Shown here: positions 26,727 through 35,298 of the stretch, one piece after another
Layout: the number at the start of each line of letters is the position of its first letter
How positions within the stretch are numbered: position 1 is the first letter of the stretch
NCBI GenBank assembly: GCA_026414745.1
Contig: JAOAIK010000063.1
Location: 1-43,024, forward strand
Length of the DNA stretch: 43,024 nucleotides
Origin: Roseococcus sp.
GTDB taxonomy: Bacteria; Pseudomonadota; Alphaproteobacteria; Acetobacterales; Acetobacteraceae
Reading direction: 5' to 3'
Program-made: the position numbers and the translations under genes
Notes under the pieces: model-generated
What the model saw: only the letters and a program-made list of their open reading frames with translations
What the model was told of the DNA's origin: nothing
The model's database searches: none

Positions 26727-27324
26727 GCCCCATGGCCGAGAGGGCGGCGGCCGCCTCCTCCGGCGCGCGGCTGAGGCCGAGCCGCACCTGGGCCGCGTCC
26801 ATGCTGATCTCCAGCACCTCCACCCGCACCACCGCCCCCGATTGCAGCATGCGCCGCCGCGCCTCGTTCCAGGCCGAGAGGGAGCCGGTGCGCACCGTGG
26901 CGGTGATGGAGCCGGTGGCGGCCATGGGGATGTTCAGCCCGCCGCCCCCCGCGCCGGCCATGGGCACGGGCCGGCCGAGCGCCGCCGCCACCGCGCCCGG
27001 CTGGAACTGGAAGGTGAGGCGGCCGATGTAGCGGGTGGCGGTGGTGCGCTCCTCCTCCACGATCATGGCGCCGACCAGCGCCTCGATCTGCGCGTCGCCG
27101 AGGTTGGGCGCGGGGCCGCCGAGCTGCCCCACCATGCGCTGGAAGGCGATGCGCCGGGCCGAGGCGATGGCCGCCTCGCGTGCCGCGACCGCGTTCGCCG
27201 CGCTCGCCTCCGCCGGCACGCCGCGCTGGAGGAGGGGGTTGTCCTGCGCCGGCGCCGGGGGGCAAAACAGCGGGAACAGGAACAGGGCCATGAGCCAGCG
27301 CCACGCGCCTCGCCTTGCCGTCAC
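26674..27324 (-). CDS. Exported DUF2066-family protein
   Basis: The 216-residue product has a GTG start at 27324 preceded by AGGACAGGAAC. A signal peptide is evident: basic TARRGAWRW, hydrophobic [10 protein letters not shown], and a cleavage site after PPAPA. An ATG 11 codons later is an alternative start. The mature part has the DUF2066 pattern, with [39 protein letters not shown] and a C-terminal [19 protein letters not shown] segment. The family's function is not established. It opens the reverse-strand chain to hdaA-ppk1-ppx and diverges from purM with a gap of 58 bp. Confidence 0.85.
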   Translation of the reverse strand: MTARRGAWRWLMALFLFPLFCPPAPAQDNPLLQRGVPAEASAANAVAAREAAIASARRIAFQRMVGQLGGPAPNLGDAQIEALVGAMIVEEERTTATRYIGRLTFQFQPGAVAAALGRPVPMAGAGGGGLNIPMAATGSITATVRTGSLSAWNEARRRMLQSGAVVRVEVLEISMDAAQVRLGLSRAPEEAAAALSAMGLVVQPEGTGWQVGLGGG

Positions 27325-27382
27325 CGTTCCTGTCCTTTCCCCCGGGGTTCTCTCCCCGAGACTTAGCCCATCGGAGGCGGCC

Positions 27383-28447
27383 CTGAACAGTTCGCGAGAG
27401 ACAGGCCTGACCTACGCCGCTGCCGGCGTGGACATCGCCGCCGGCGATGCGCTGGTGGAGCGCATCAAGCCCATGGCCCGCGCCACCGACCGCCCCGGCG
27501 TCATGGGCGGCATCGGCGGCTTCGGCGCGCTGTTCGACCTCAAGGCCGCCGGCTACGCCGACCCCGTGCTGGTGAGTTCGACCGACGGGGTGGGCACCAA
27601 GCTGCGCCTGGCCATCGAGGCCGGCCACCATGCCGAGGTGGGGGTGGACCTCGTCGCCATGTGCGTGAACGACCTGGTGGTGCAGGGGGCGGAGCCCCTG
27701 TTCTTCCTGGACTATTTCGCCACGGGCAAGCTCGATGTGGCGCAGGCGGCCGAGGTGGTGGCCGGCATCGCCGAGGGCTGCCGGCTCGCCGGCTGCGCCC
27801 TGGTGGGCGGCGAGACGGCCGAGATGCCGGGCATCTATCGCGCGGGCGACTACGACCTCGCCGGCTTCGCGGTCGGCGCGGCGGAGCGCGGCGCGCTGCT
27901 GCCGCGCGCCGTGGCGCCGGGCGATGCGCTGATCGGGCTGGCCAGCACCGGCGTGCATTCCAACGGCTTCTCGCTGGTGCGGCGCATCGTGGAGGCGAGC
28001 GGCCTCGGCCTCGACGCCCCCGCGCCCTTCGCGCCGGCCGCCCCGCTGGGCCGCGCGCTGCTCACGCCCACGCGGATCTACGTGAAGAGCGTGCTGGCCC
28101 TGCACCGCTCCGGGCTGCTCAAGGCGGCGGCGCACATCACGGGCGGCGGGCTGCCCGGCAACCTGCCGCGCGTGCTGCCCGACGGGGTGGTGGCGGAGCT
28201 GCGCGCCGGAAGCTGGCCGGTGCCCGATGTGTTCTCCTGGCTCGCGCAGGCCGGCGGCGTGGCCGAGGCCGAGATGCTGCGCGTGTTCAACTGCGGCCTC
28301 GGCATGGTGCTGGTGGTGGCCGAGGCGGATGCGGAGGTGGCGCTGACCGCGCTGCGCGCGGCGGGCGAGGAGGCGCATGTGGTGGGGCGCCTCGCCCCCG
28401 GCGCGGGCGCGGCGCGGGTGGCGCTGGAGGGGCCGCTGCCGCTGTGA
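27383..28447 (+). CDS. purM: Phosphoribosylformylglycinamidine cyclo-ligase, apparent CTG start
   Basis: PurM makes aminoimidazole ribonucleotide in purine synthesis. [21 protein letters not shown] matches the family N-terminus in two halves, followed by [48 protein letters not shown] and [11 protein letters not shown]. No ATG, GTG or TTG exists in frame between the upstream region and this conserved start. A CTG at 27383 has a perfect GGAGG (27373-27377) five bases before it and gives 354 residues, a normal length. The nearest downstream GTG falls inside AGVDI and would cut conserved residues. I therefore call CTG as the start, though a base error is possible. Confidence 0.95.
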   Translation: MNSSRETGLTYAAAGVDIAAGDALVERIKPMARATDRPGVMGGIGGFGALFDLKAAGYADPVLVSSTDGVGTKLRLAIEAGHHAEVGVDLVAMCVNDLVVQGAEPLFFLDYFATGKLDVAQAAEVVAGIAEGCRLAGCALVGGETAEMPGIYRAGDYDLAGFAVGAAERGALLPRAVAPGDALIGLASTGVHSNGFSLVRRIVEASGLGLDAPAPFAPAAPLGRALLTPTRIYVKSVLALHRSGLLKAAAHITGGGLPGNLPRVLPDGVVAELRAGSWPVPDVFSWLAQAGGVAEAEMLRVFNCGLGMVLVVAEADAEVALTALRAAGEEAHVVGRLAPGAGAARVALEGPLPL

Positions 28448-29121
28448 GGCCGCGCGTGGCGATCCTCATCTCCGGGCGCGGCTCCAACATGGCCGCGCTG
28501 ATCGAGGCGGCGCGCGCCCCGGGCTATCCGGCCGAGATCGCCCTCGTGCTCTCCAACCGCCCCGATGCCGCGGGGCTCGGCCTGGCCGCGGCGGCGGGCG
28601 TGCCGGTGGCGGTGGTGGAAAGCCGTGGCCGGCCGCGCGAGGCCTTCGAGGCCGGGCTGCAGGCGGTGCTGGAGGCGCAGCGCATCGGCATCGTCGCGCT
28701 GGCCGGCTTCATGCGCCTGCTGACCGAGGGGTTCGTGCGCCGCTGGGAGGGGCGGATGCTGAACATCCACCCCTCGCTTCTGCCGAGCTTCAGAGGGCTC
28801 GACACCCACCGTCGTGCCCTGGAGGCCGGGGTGCGGCTGCATGGCTGCACCGTGCATCTGGTGAGCCCCGGCGTGGACGAGGGGCCGATTCTCGCCCAGG
28901 CCGCCGTGCCGGTGCTGCCCGATGACGACGAAGCCGCCCTGGCCGCGCGGGTTCTGGCGCAGGAGCACCGCCTCTACCCCGCCGCGCTGGCCTGGCTCGC
29001 GGCCGGGCGGGTGCGGTTGGAGGGCGGGCTGGCCCGGGTGGAGGCCGAGGCCGCAGCGGGCGCGCTGGCGAACCCCTTGCCCGGCCCCGCCGCGCTTTCT
29101 ACACAGCGGGCGCAGGAGTGA
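28444..29121 (+). CDS. purN: Phosphoribosylglycinamide formyltransferase
   Basis: PurN transfers a formyl group from 10-formyl-tetrahydrofolate to GAR. The 225-residue product starts with GTG at 28444, overlapping the purM stop (GTGA). [18 protein letters not shown] is the family start. The catalytic residues are present: Asn and His in [12 protein letters not shown] and Asp in [16 protein letters not shown] second GTG at 28456 is possible. The protein has a slightly long Ala-rich C-terminus. purM-purN is the standard alphaproteobacterial pair. Confidence 0.97.
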   Translation: MRPRVAILISGRGSNMAALIEAARAPGYPAEIALVLSNRPDAAGLGLAAAAGVPVAVVESRGRPREAFEAGLQAVLEAQRIGIVALAGFMRLLTEGFVRRWEGRMLNIHPSLLPSFRGLDTHRRALEAGVRLHGCTVHLVSPGVDEGPILAQAAVPVLPDDDEAALAARVLAQEHRLYPAALAWLAAGRVRLEGGLARVEAEAAAGALANPLPGPAALSTQRAQE

Positions 29122-29133
29122 GGGAGCAGAGCG

Positions 29134-29292
29134 GTGGCCGAGCACAAGACGGAGATCGAGCTGGTCGAGGTGAAGGCCGAGGACATCATGGCCGAGCGCA
29201 AGGCGATGTACGACGCCTTCATGAAGGCGATCCCCTGGGGCATTGGCGTCACCGCGGCGGTTCTGATCCTGCTCTACCTCATCTGGGGCTGA
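29134..29292 (+). CDS. aa3-type cytochrome c oxidase subunit IV-like small membrane protein
   Basis: The 52-residue product starts with GTG at 29134 behind GGGAG. A charged N-terminal half (AEHKTEIELVEVKAEDIMAE) is followed by RKAMYDAFMKAIPWG and one membrane helix (GVTAAVLILLYLIWG). This fits the bacterial aa3 oxidase subunit IV family, where a short N-terminal peptide and the motif of an aromatic, a FxK pair and a Trp precede the single helix. The other oxidase genes are not here. It is 12 bp after purN and convergent with the MFS gene. Confidence 0.75.
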   Translation: MAEHKTEIELVEVKAEDIMAERKAMYDAFMKAIPWGIGVTAAVLILLYLIWG

Positions 29293-29304
29293 GCGGGCCC
29301 TGCC

Positions 29305-30480
29305 TCAGCGCAGCCGCCAGGCGGCCCAGGCACCCCCGAGACACACCAGGGCGCTGAGCGCGAAGGCGGCCGTGTAGCCGCCCAGCGCGCCGCTCGCCAG
29401 CGCCAGCACCGGTGGCCCCAGCACCGCGCCCGCGAAGGTGAGCGACAGCACGGCGCCCGAGGCCGCCCCGGCGCGCCCGGGCGGCGCAAGGCGCACGCTT
29501 TCGGCGATCAGCACCCCGTTCCAGCCCGCCGTGGTCGCGCCGATCGCGGCGAAGAGGAGCGCCACCGCCCATCCCTCGGCCCCCGGCAGCAGCGGCAGCA
29601 GCAGCAGCGCCAGCGCCGAGAGCAGCCCGATCAGCGCCAGCACCCGCGCCCCGCTGCCCCAGCGGTCGGCCAGCAGGGCCCAGAGCAGGCGGGCCAGGGC
29701 CCCCACCGTCTGGCACAGCCCCACCAGCGCCCCCGCCGCCACGGGCGACCAGCCGAACTCCGCCACCAGCATCGCCACCATATGCGCGGCGAGGGCGATC
29801 TGCACCAGGGCGAAGCCCGCCCCGGTGAGGGCCAGCGCGGAGAGCCCCGGGCTCTCGCGCAGCCGGAAGCGCGCGGCCGGGCCTGAGGCCGCCTCGCGCG
29901 CCGCATCCCAGCCCGCGCGCAGCGGCTGCAGCAGCAGGGCGAACAGCGCGAGCAGCAGCGCCGCGGCCAGCATCGCGCCCTGCCAGCCCAGGGTCTGCGC
30001 CAGCGGCGGCAGGATGAGCCCGCCCAGCGCCACGCCGAGCGGCACGCCCATCTGCTTCACCGCGAAGACGAGGTTCCGACGCCCCGCGGGCGCGAGCCGC
30101 CCGAGCAGTTGCGCCGCCGCCGGGTTCGTCAGCCCATAGGCGGCCCCCAGCAGCGCCGAGGCCGGCACGGCCAGCCAGAGCGCGCCCGCGGCCAGCGCCG
30201 CCAGCCCCGCCGCGGCCGCAACCAGCGCCGCCTGGGTGGCGCGCAGTGGTCCGAGGGCGCCCAGCACCCGCGCCGCGCCCAGCGAGCTCAACGCCGCGAG
30301 GAGATAGACGAGGCCGACCTGGTGGCCGATGGCGGATGTCGGCAGCCCATATGCCGCGGCTGCCTGGGTCACCAGCACCGGCAGCGCGAAGACCGCGAGG
30401 GTGGCGAGCGCCTGGGCCGTGCCCGTGGCGGCGAGGGCGAGGCCCAGCCCCGCCGCGCGGATTCTGGAGGGCGCGTGCAT
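29305..30480 (-). CDS. MFS transporter, CynX/NimT-like
   Basis: The 391-residue protein reads with about twelve membrane helices. FALPVLVTQAAAAYGLPTSAIG and GLVYLLAALSSLGAARVLGALGPLRATQ give helices 1-2 and the conserved cytoplasmic loop. GAAYGLTNPAAAQLLGRLAPAGRRNLVFAVKQMGVPLG (split over helices 4-5) is characteristic of a cyanate/nitrate-type MFS branch. Substrate unknown. It is the last gene of the reverse-strand catabolic series, 52 bp after the acyl-CoA dehydrogenase, and could be an exporter or alternative importer for the same compound. Confidence 0.88.
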   Translation of the reverse strand: MHAPSRIRAAGLGLALAATGTAQALATLAVFALPVLVTQAAAAYGLPTSAIGHQVGLVYLLAALSSLGAARVLGALGPLRATQAALVAAAAGLAALAAGALWLAVPASALLGAAYGLTNPAAAQLLGRLAPAGRRNLVFAVKQMGVPLGVALGGLILPPLAQTLGWQGAMLAAALLLALFALLLQPLRAGWDAAREAASGPAARFRLRESPGLSALALTGAGFALVQIALAAHMVAMLVAEFGWSPVAAGALVGLCQTVGALARLLWALLADRWGSGARVLALIGLLSALALLLLPLLPGAEGWAVALLFAAIGATTAGWNGVLIAESVRLAPPGRAGAASGAVLSLTFAGAVLGPPVLALASGALGGYTAAFALSALVCLGGAWAAWRLR

Positions 30481-30532
30481 GGCGGCCCGCCCACTCTGCG
30501 CGAGACGGCGGGCGCGGCCAAGCCCGGCGGGC

Positions 30533-32212
30533 TCAGGCGGCCTCGAGCAGGGCGGGGAGCAGGGCGGCCTCCGCGTCCTCGGCGGCCAGCGGGTCGCGCG
30601 GCAGCACGCGGTGGCGCAGCACCATGGCGGCCAGCGCCGCGCGGTGCGGATCGGTGGTGCGCGCCGCCTCCCAGGTCATCACCACCGCGCTCGTGACGTG
30701 ATAGAGCGCGGCGGCCGCGCTGCGCGCCAGCGCCTCGTCGCCCTGGGCGCGCTCCAGCAGGGCGGCGGCGCGGTCGAAGCAGGATGCGGCGTGCGCGAGC
30801 GGGGCCTCGGCCAGACGCTCCCGCACCAGCGCCCCCAGCGCGGCGAGCCCGCCCTCGCGCCGGGCGGCGCGCAGCACGTCCAGCGCCACGATGTTGCTCG
30901 TGCCCTCCCAGATGCTGCCGAGATGGCTGTCGCGCAGGAGTTTCGGCTCGGGCCACTCCTCGATGTAGCCGCAGCCGCCGCGCACCTCCATCGCATCGCC
31001 CGCCACCGTCCGCGCGTCGCGGCAGGCGCGGTATTTCAGCAGCGGCGTGAGGATGCGCAGCAGCGGGCGCGCCGCCTCCTCGCCCGCATCGGCGCGGCGC
31101 AGCGCCTCGGCGGTGGTGAAGACCATGCTGCGCGCCTGCTCGGCGCGCATCAGCATCTTCGCGAGCTGGCGGCGCATCAGCGGCATCTCGATCAGCCGCC
31201 GGCCGAAGGCGATGCGGTGCCGCGCCACATGCAGCGCCTCGAAGACGCAGCGGCGCATCATCCCCGCCGCGCGCACGCCGTTGGACAGGCGCGAGTTGTT
31301 CACCATGTCGGCCATCTGCTTGAAGCCGGCCTCGGGGTCGCCGATCAGCCAGGCGGTCGCGCCCTCCAGCCGCACCTCGCCGCTCGCCATGCTGCGGGTG
31401 CCGAGCTTCTCCTTCAGCCGCACGATCCGGTAGCGGTTGGGCGTGCCGTCCGGCAGGGTCCGCGCCAGCAGGAACAGCCCCACGCCCTTGAGCCCCGCCG
31501 CCGCGCCCTCGATGCGCGCGAGCACGAGGGCGAGTTCGGCATCGGCGTTGGAGCAGAACCACTTGTCGCCCGAGAGCGCCCATGTGCCGTCCGCATTCGG
31601 TCGGGCGGTGACGGCGGTGGCCGCGATGTCGCTGCCCGCGCCCTGCTCGGTCATGAACATCGCGCCCTGGTGCAGCGTGTCGAGATCCTGGCTGGTCAGC
31701 AGCGGCAGGTAGCGCTCCACCAGCGCCTTCGGCCCGTAGCGGCGCAGCGTGCGCGCGAGGCTGTCGGTCATGGAGACGGGGCAGAGCAGGCCGAACTCGG
31801 CCTGGGCGAAGAGGAAGGTCAGCGCGTATTTCGCCGCGGGCGGCAGCGGCGCGGGCCAGCCGAAGACGCCGGCACGGTGGCTCATCGCCGCCAGCCCGAA
31901 CTCGGAGAAGGCGAGGCGCTCCATCTCGCGATAGGCGGGGTGGTAGGCGATGCTCTGGGAATCCTCACCGCGGCGGGTGCGATGGACGAGTTCCGGCCCG
32001 TTGCGGTCGGCGGTCATCGCCAGCGCATCGAGCGCGCCGCCGGCCAGCGCGCCGAGCCGGTCGAGCTGCGGTTCCAGCACCGCGCGCAGATCGGCGGGCA
32101 GGTAGAGCGGCAGGAGGCGGGCGAAGGCCGGGTCGGCGCGCCAGAGATTGCTGCCCGCGGCGTCGGGCACCGCCTCGGGGCCGCTGGGCGCGGAGAGGGG
32201 ACGGATGTGCAT
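30533..32212 (-). CDS. AidB-like acyl-CoA dehydrogenase
   Basis: This FAD enzyme of 559 residues is longer than ordinary acyl-CoA dehydrogenases (about 380-400) and fits the AidB branch. It has an extended N-terminus (SNLWRADPAFARLLPLYLP), MFMTEQGAGSDIAATAV (about 190-206), VRLKEKLGTRSMASGEVRLEGA and GGCGYIEEWPEPKLLRD with HLGSIWEGTSNIVALD. A glutamate is kept at the catalytic-base position in YIEEW. AidB itself is linked to alkylation resistance, while relatives act on acyl-CoA. Here the place after a TRAP transporter suggests a catabolic substrate. A GGAGGA site precedes the start. Confidence 0.9.
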   Translation of the reverse strand: MHIRPLSAPSGPEAVPDAAGSNLWRADPAFARLLPLYLPADLRAVLEPQLDRLGALAGGALDALAMTADRNGPELVHRTRRGEDSQSIAYHPAYREMERLAFSEFGLAAMSHRAGVFGWPAPLPPAAKYALTFLFAQAEFGLLCPVSMTDSLARTLRRYGPKALVERYLPLLTSQDLDTLHQGAMFMTEQGAGSDIAATAVTARPNADGTWALSGDKWFCSNADAELALVLARIEGAAAGLKGVGLFLLARTLPDGTPNRYRIVRLKEKLGTRSMASGEVRLEGATAWLIGDPEAGFKQMADMVNNSRLSNGVRAAGMMRRCVFEALHVARHRIAFGRRLIEMPLMRRQLAKMLMRAEQARSMVFTTAEALRRADAGEEAARPLLRILTPLLKYRACRDARTVAGDAMEVRGGCGYIEEWPEPKLLRDSHLGSIWEGTSNIVALDVLRAARREGGLAALGALVRERLAEAPLAHAASCFDRAAALLERAQGDEALARSAAAALYHVTSAVVMTWEAARTTDPHRAALAAMVLRHRVLPRDPLAAEDAEAALLPALLEAA

Positions 32213-32287
32213 GGGCGGTTCCTCCCCGGGAAGCCTAGCCCCGTGCGGGAGGTTCAGCCAGCGTGCGCGGCGATCGCGCGCCCCCGC

Positions 32288-33604
32288 TCAGCGCACCAGG
32301 GCGGTGGCGAGCACGGGCATGGCGGCGATGACGATCAGCGCCGCGCCCATCACGGCGAAATAGGGCAGGGCGCCGGCGAACACGGTCTCGATGCCCACGG
32401 CCGGGTCGTTCAGCGTCGCCTTCACCGTGAAGACCGATATGCCGAAGGGCGGCGAGAGCAGCCCCATCTCCACCGCGATGATGACGAGGATGCCGAAATG
32501 GATCAGGTCGAAGCCCATGGCCTGGGCGATGGGCGCGCCGATCGGCACCATGATCAGCAGGATGGAGGTGCTGTCGAGGATCATGCCCAGCAGCAGCACG
32601 ATGGCGATGAAGGCCAGCAGGAACCCGTAGGGCCCGAGGCCGAGATGCTCCACCATCTCGCCGATCGCCTGCGGCACGCCGGCCATGGCGAGCATGCGCG
32701 AATAGAGGCCGGCCGCGATGAGCAGGAACAGGATGGCGGCGGAGACGAGGCCGGTCTCGCGCAGCACGCGCCAGAACTTCGGCCCGTCCAGGCGGCGGCG
32801 CAGCAGGGCGATGACGAGCGCCCCCGCCGCCCCGACCGCGCCGGCCTCGGTGGGCGTGAAGAAGCCCGAATAGAGCCCGCCCAGGATGAGCACGACCAGC
32901 GAGAGGATGGGCACCGACTTCGCCGCCATCTCGCCCGCCGGCATGGCGCGGTCCTCGACCGCGGGGGCGGGCGCGGTCGCCATCACCTGGGCGGGGAAGA
33001 AGGCGGCGCGCACCCAGATCATCAGCGCGAAGCCGAGCGCGATGATGAGGCCCGGGATGATGCCGGCCACGAACATGGCGCCGATCGAGACCTCGGCCAG
33101 CACGCCATAGACGATCATCAGCAGCGAGGGCGGGATGAGCATGCCGAGGATGCTGCTGCCCGCAACCGTGCCGGCCGCGAAGCGCAGGGAATAGCCGTGG
33201 CGCACCATCTCGGGCACGGCCACCTTGGTGAACACCGCCGCCGAGGCGATGGAGACGCCGGTGACGGCGGCGAACACCGCATTCGCCCCCACGGTGGCCA
33301 TGCCGAGCCCGCCGCGCACCCGCCGCAGCAGCGCCTGCGCCACCTCGAAGGTGTCGCGGCCGACATCGGAGATGCTGACCAGCAGCCCCATCAGCACGAA
33401 GAGCGGAATGGTGGCGAAGAGATAGTCCTGGATGCCGGAATAGGTCGCCATCGCCGCGAAGCGGAAGGCGAGGTCCGGGTTGTCGCGGATCAGCCAGACG
33501 CCGATGGCGCCCGTGCCGATGAGCGTGATGCCGATGGGCAGCCCGATCAGGATCAGGGCGACCATCGCCCCGATCAGCGCGAAGCCGAGGGTGATGTCGT
33601 CCAT
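32288..33604 (-). CDS. dctM: TRAP transporter large permease
   Basis: This DctM-type subunit has 438 residues and about a dozen membrane segments. It uses a sodium or proton gradient to import the ligand delivered by DctP. LIGLPIGITLIGTGAIGVWL, ATIPLFVLMGLLVSISDVG and ASAAVFTKVAVPEMVRHGY are typical, as are GTVAGSSILGMLIPPSLLMI and, near the end, LIHFGILVIIAVEMGLLSPPFGISVF. It lies 4 bp after dctQ. The 75-bp gap that follows holds only the ribosome site of the dehydrogenase gene. Confidence 0.95.
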   Translation of the reverse strand: MDDITLGFALIGAMVALILIGLPIGITLIGTGAIGVWLIRDNPDLAFRFAAMATYSGIQDYLFATIPLFVLMGLLVSISDVGRDTFEVAQALLRRVRGGLGMATVGANAVFAAVTGVSIASAAVFTKVAVPEMVRHGYSLRFAAGTVAGSSILGMLIPPSLLMIVYGVLAEVSIGAMFVAGIIPGLIIALGFALMIWVRAAFFPAQVMATAPAPAVEDRAMPAGEMAAKSVPILSLVVLILGGLYSGFFTPTEAGAVGAAGALVIALLRRRLDGPKFWRVLRETGLVSAAILFLLIAAGLYSRMLAMAGVPQAIGEMVEHLGLGPYGFLLAFIAIVLLLGMILDSTSILLIMVPIGAPIAQAMGFDLIHFGILVIIAVEMGLLSPPFGISVFTVKATLNDPAVGIETVFAGALPYFAVMGAALIVIAAMPVLATALVR

Positions 33605-33608
33605 CGCC

Positions 33609-34169
33609 TCAGCCCCGCGCCGAACGGAACAGTTGCCACAGCGCGCGCAGCAGCAGCGTGGCGTAGGCGAGGGCGCCGGCTGCCCCGCCCAGCACGATCA
33701 GCGCCCGGAAGGGCCAGGTGGGCACGGTGAACAGGCCCTGCACGCCGAAGAACTCGCGCCGGTCCACGGCGTTCCACAGGCCCGGCCAGGCCGCCTGCGC
33801 GACGAAGGCCATGACCAGCGCGCCGACCAGCAGGAACAGCGCCTCCAGCGAGAGGCCGATCCGCGGCAGGGTGCGGCAGAGCCGCTCGATCAGGAAATCG
33901 GCGCGTGTCATGCGCTGCTGGTAGATGGTGGCGCCGATCTGCAGGAAGACGATGCCCACCACCGAATGGGCCGCGATCTCGGCCACGCCGGTGATGGGCG
34001 CGTTGAGGAAGGAACGCCCGATCACGTCGGCGCAGATCAGCAGCATCAGCCCCAAGGTCCAGATGGTGCCGATGGCGGCGAGCGCATCGAGCAGCAGCCG
34101 CACCGGGTCGAAGCCCCCCGGCGCGGCGGGGGCGGCCTCCAGCGCCGCCATGTTCACGTCATCGGCCAT
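33609..34169 (-). CDS. dctQ: TRAP transporter small permease
   Basis: The 186-residue product has four hydrophobic segments, the DctQ pattern. DALAAIGTIWTLGLMLLICADVIGRSFLN (in two parts, about 27-55), PITGVAEIAAHSVVGIVFLQ and RADFLIERL agree with the family. DctQ is needed for uptake together with DctM. It starts 21 bp after dctP and ends 4 bp before dctM. Confidence 0.92.
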   Translation of the reverse strand: MADDVNMAALEAAPAAPGGFDPVRLLLDALAAIGTIWTLGLMLLICADVIGRSFLNAPITGVAEIAAHSVVGIVFLQIGATIYQQRMTRADFLIERLCRTLPRIGLSLEALFLLVGALVMAFVAQAAWPGLWNAVDRREFFGVQGLFTVPTWPFRALIVLGGAAGALAYATLLLRALWQLFRSARG

Positions 34170-34190
34170 GGCGGCGCCCCGCGCGCGGCG

Positions 34191-35261
34191 TTACGAGGTC
34201 ACCTCGCGGTCCCAGTCGCGGCCGGGGGTGATGCCGGCGGCGCGGATCGCCGAGAAATAGGCGTTCAGCACGTCGCGCGCCGCGGGGCCGGAGCTGTCGG
34301 CCCAGGTGCGCGCGAGGTTGGGCAGGCCGCGGATCCAGCGCTCGCGCTCGGCGGCCGCCATGGTGGTGATGATCGCGCCCTGCCGGGCCATCTCGGCCTC
34401 GGCGCTGGCGATGCGGGCCGAGACGTCGGCGATGTGGGCGGCGGTCGCGGCCTTGCCGGCATGGACGCAGGCGCGGCGCATCACCTCCGGCCAGCGCTGG
34501 AAGCGCTGCAGGTTGGCCGCGATGCCGCCGACATACATCGCCCCCACGTCGCATTTGCAGATGAAGCGCGCGACCTCGTGCACGCGGGTGGGCAGGATGC
34601 CGACGAAGAAGGAGAGCGCGCCCTCGCTCACGCCGGTCTGGATGTCGGTGTAGTAGGTGGTCAGCGCCCCGTCCACCGGCGTCGCCCCCGTGCCCTGCAG
34701 CCAGTTCGCGCTGGTGCCGGGCGCCGAGATCTTGCGGTTGCGCAGATCATCCAGCGTGCGGACCGGGAAGGTGGACCAGATGTGGTAGGTGTCGGTGATA
34801 TAGGAGGAGAGCGGGACCATGTTGAGCCCGTTCCAGTTCTGCCGCAGCGCCGGGATGGTCTCGTTCATCCGGTCGAAGGCGTTGGCGATGACGGCATGGT
34901 CCCCCGTGGTGAAGGGGGTGAAGTAGGTGACGTTCTGGAGCGGCATGGTGCTGCCCTCCCAGAGCGTGCCGACATAGCCGATGTCGGTGATGTTGTCGCG
35001 CACCGCCTCCATCGTGTCCTGGAAGCGATAGAGCGTGCCGCCATAGGCCTCGCGCCAGTTCACGCGGTGCGTGTTGCCGTTGTCGCGGAGGAACTTGTCC
35101 ACCTCGGGCTGGAAGACGTTCTTCATCATCGCGACCCAGAAATTCGCCACCGGGTGCGAAGAGGCGATGGTGACGTTGAGCGCGGACTGCGCGCGCGCGT
35201 GGTAGCTGAACAGCGGCAGCGCGGCCGCGCCGGCCAGAAGGCTGCGACGATGGGTCTGCAT
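34191..35261 (-). CDS. dctP: TRAP transporter substrate-binding protein
   Basis: The 356-residue periplasmic receptor has a signal peptide with twin arginines (THRRSLLAGAAALPLFSYHARA, cut before QS), so Tat export is possible. The mature part begins LNVTIASSHPVANFWVAMMKN. VRTLDDLRNRKISAPGTSANW matches the DctP segment with the substrate-contact region, and SEGALSFFVGILPTRVHEVARF precedes a helix-rich end. TRAP receptors usually bind carboxylates through a conserved arginine; here no ligand can be read. It starts the transporter genes 37 bp after the Mo subunit gene. Confidence 0.9.
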   Translation of the reverse strand: MQTHRRSLLAGAAALPLFSYHARAQSALNVTIASSHPVANFWVAMMKNVFQPEVDKFLRDNGNTHRVNWREAYGGTLYRFQDTMEAVRDNITDIGYVGTLWEGSTMPLQNVTYFTPFTTGDHAVIANAFDRMNETIPALRQNWNGLNMVPLSSYITDTYHIWSTFPVRTLDDLRNRKISAPGTSANWLQGTGATPVDGALTTYYTDIQTGVSEGALSFFVGILPTRVHEVARFICKCDVGAMYVGGIAANLQRFQRWPEVMRRACVHAGKAATAAHIADVSARIASAEAEMARQGAIITTMAAAERERWIRGLPNLARTWADSSGPAARDVLNAYFSAIRAAGITPGRDWDREVTS

Positions 35262-35298
35262 GGTTCGTCCTCCCTGCGTTTCGGGTCCAGGCCAGCCC

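Noticed and set aside
27035..27382. Longer purM start upstream
   Set aside because: The frame is open upstream to 27035, but that stretch is antisense to the DUF2066 gene, its translation is unlike PurM, and the only good ribosome site is GGAGG before the CTG at 27383.
30329..33730. Forward-strand open frame of about 1,130 codons opposite the dehydrogenase and TRAP genes
   Set aside because: It has no recognisable motif and a composition dominated by Arg, His, Gly and Gln, while the reverse strand carries complete, family-length proteins with all motifs.
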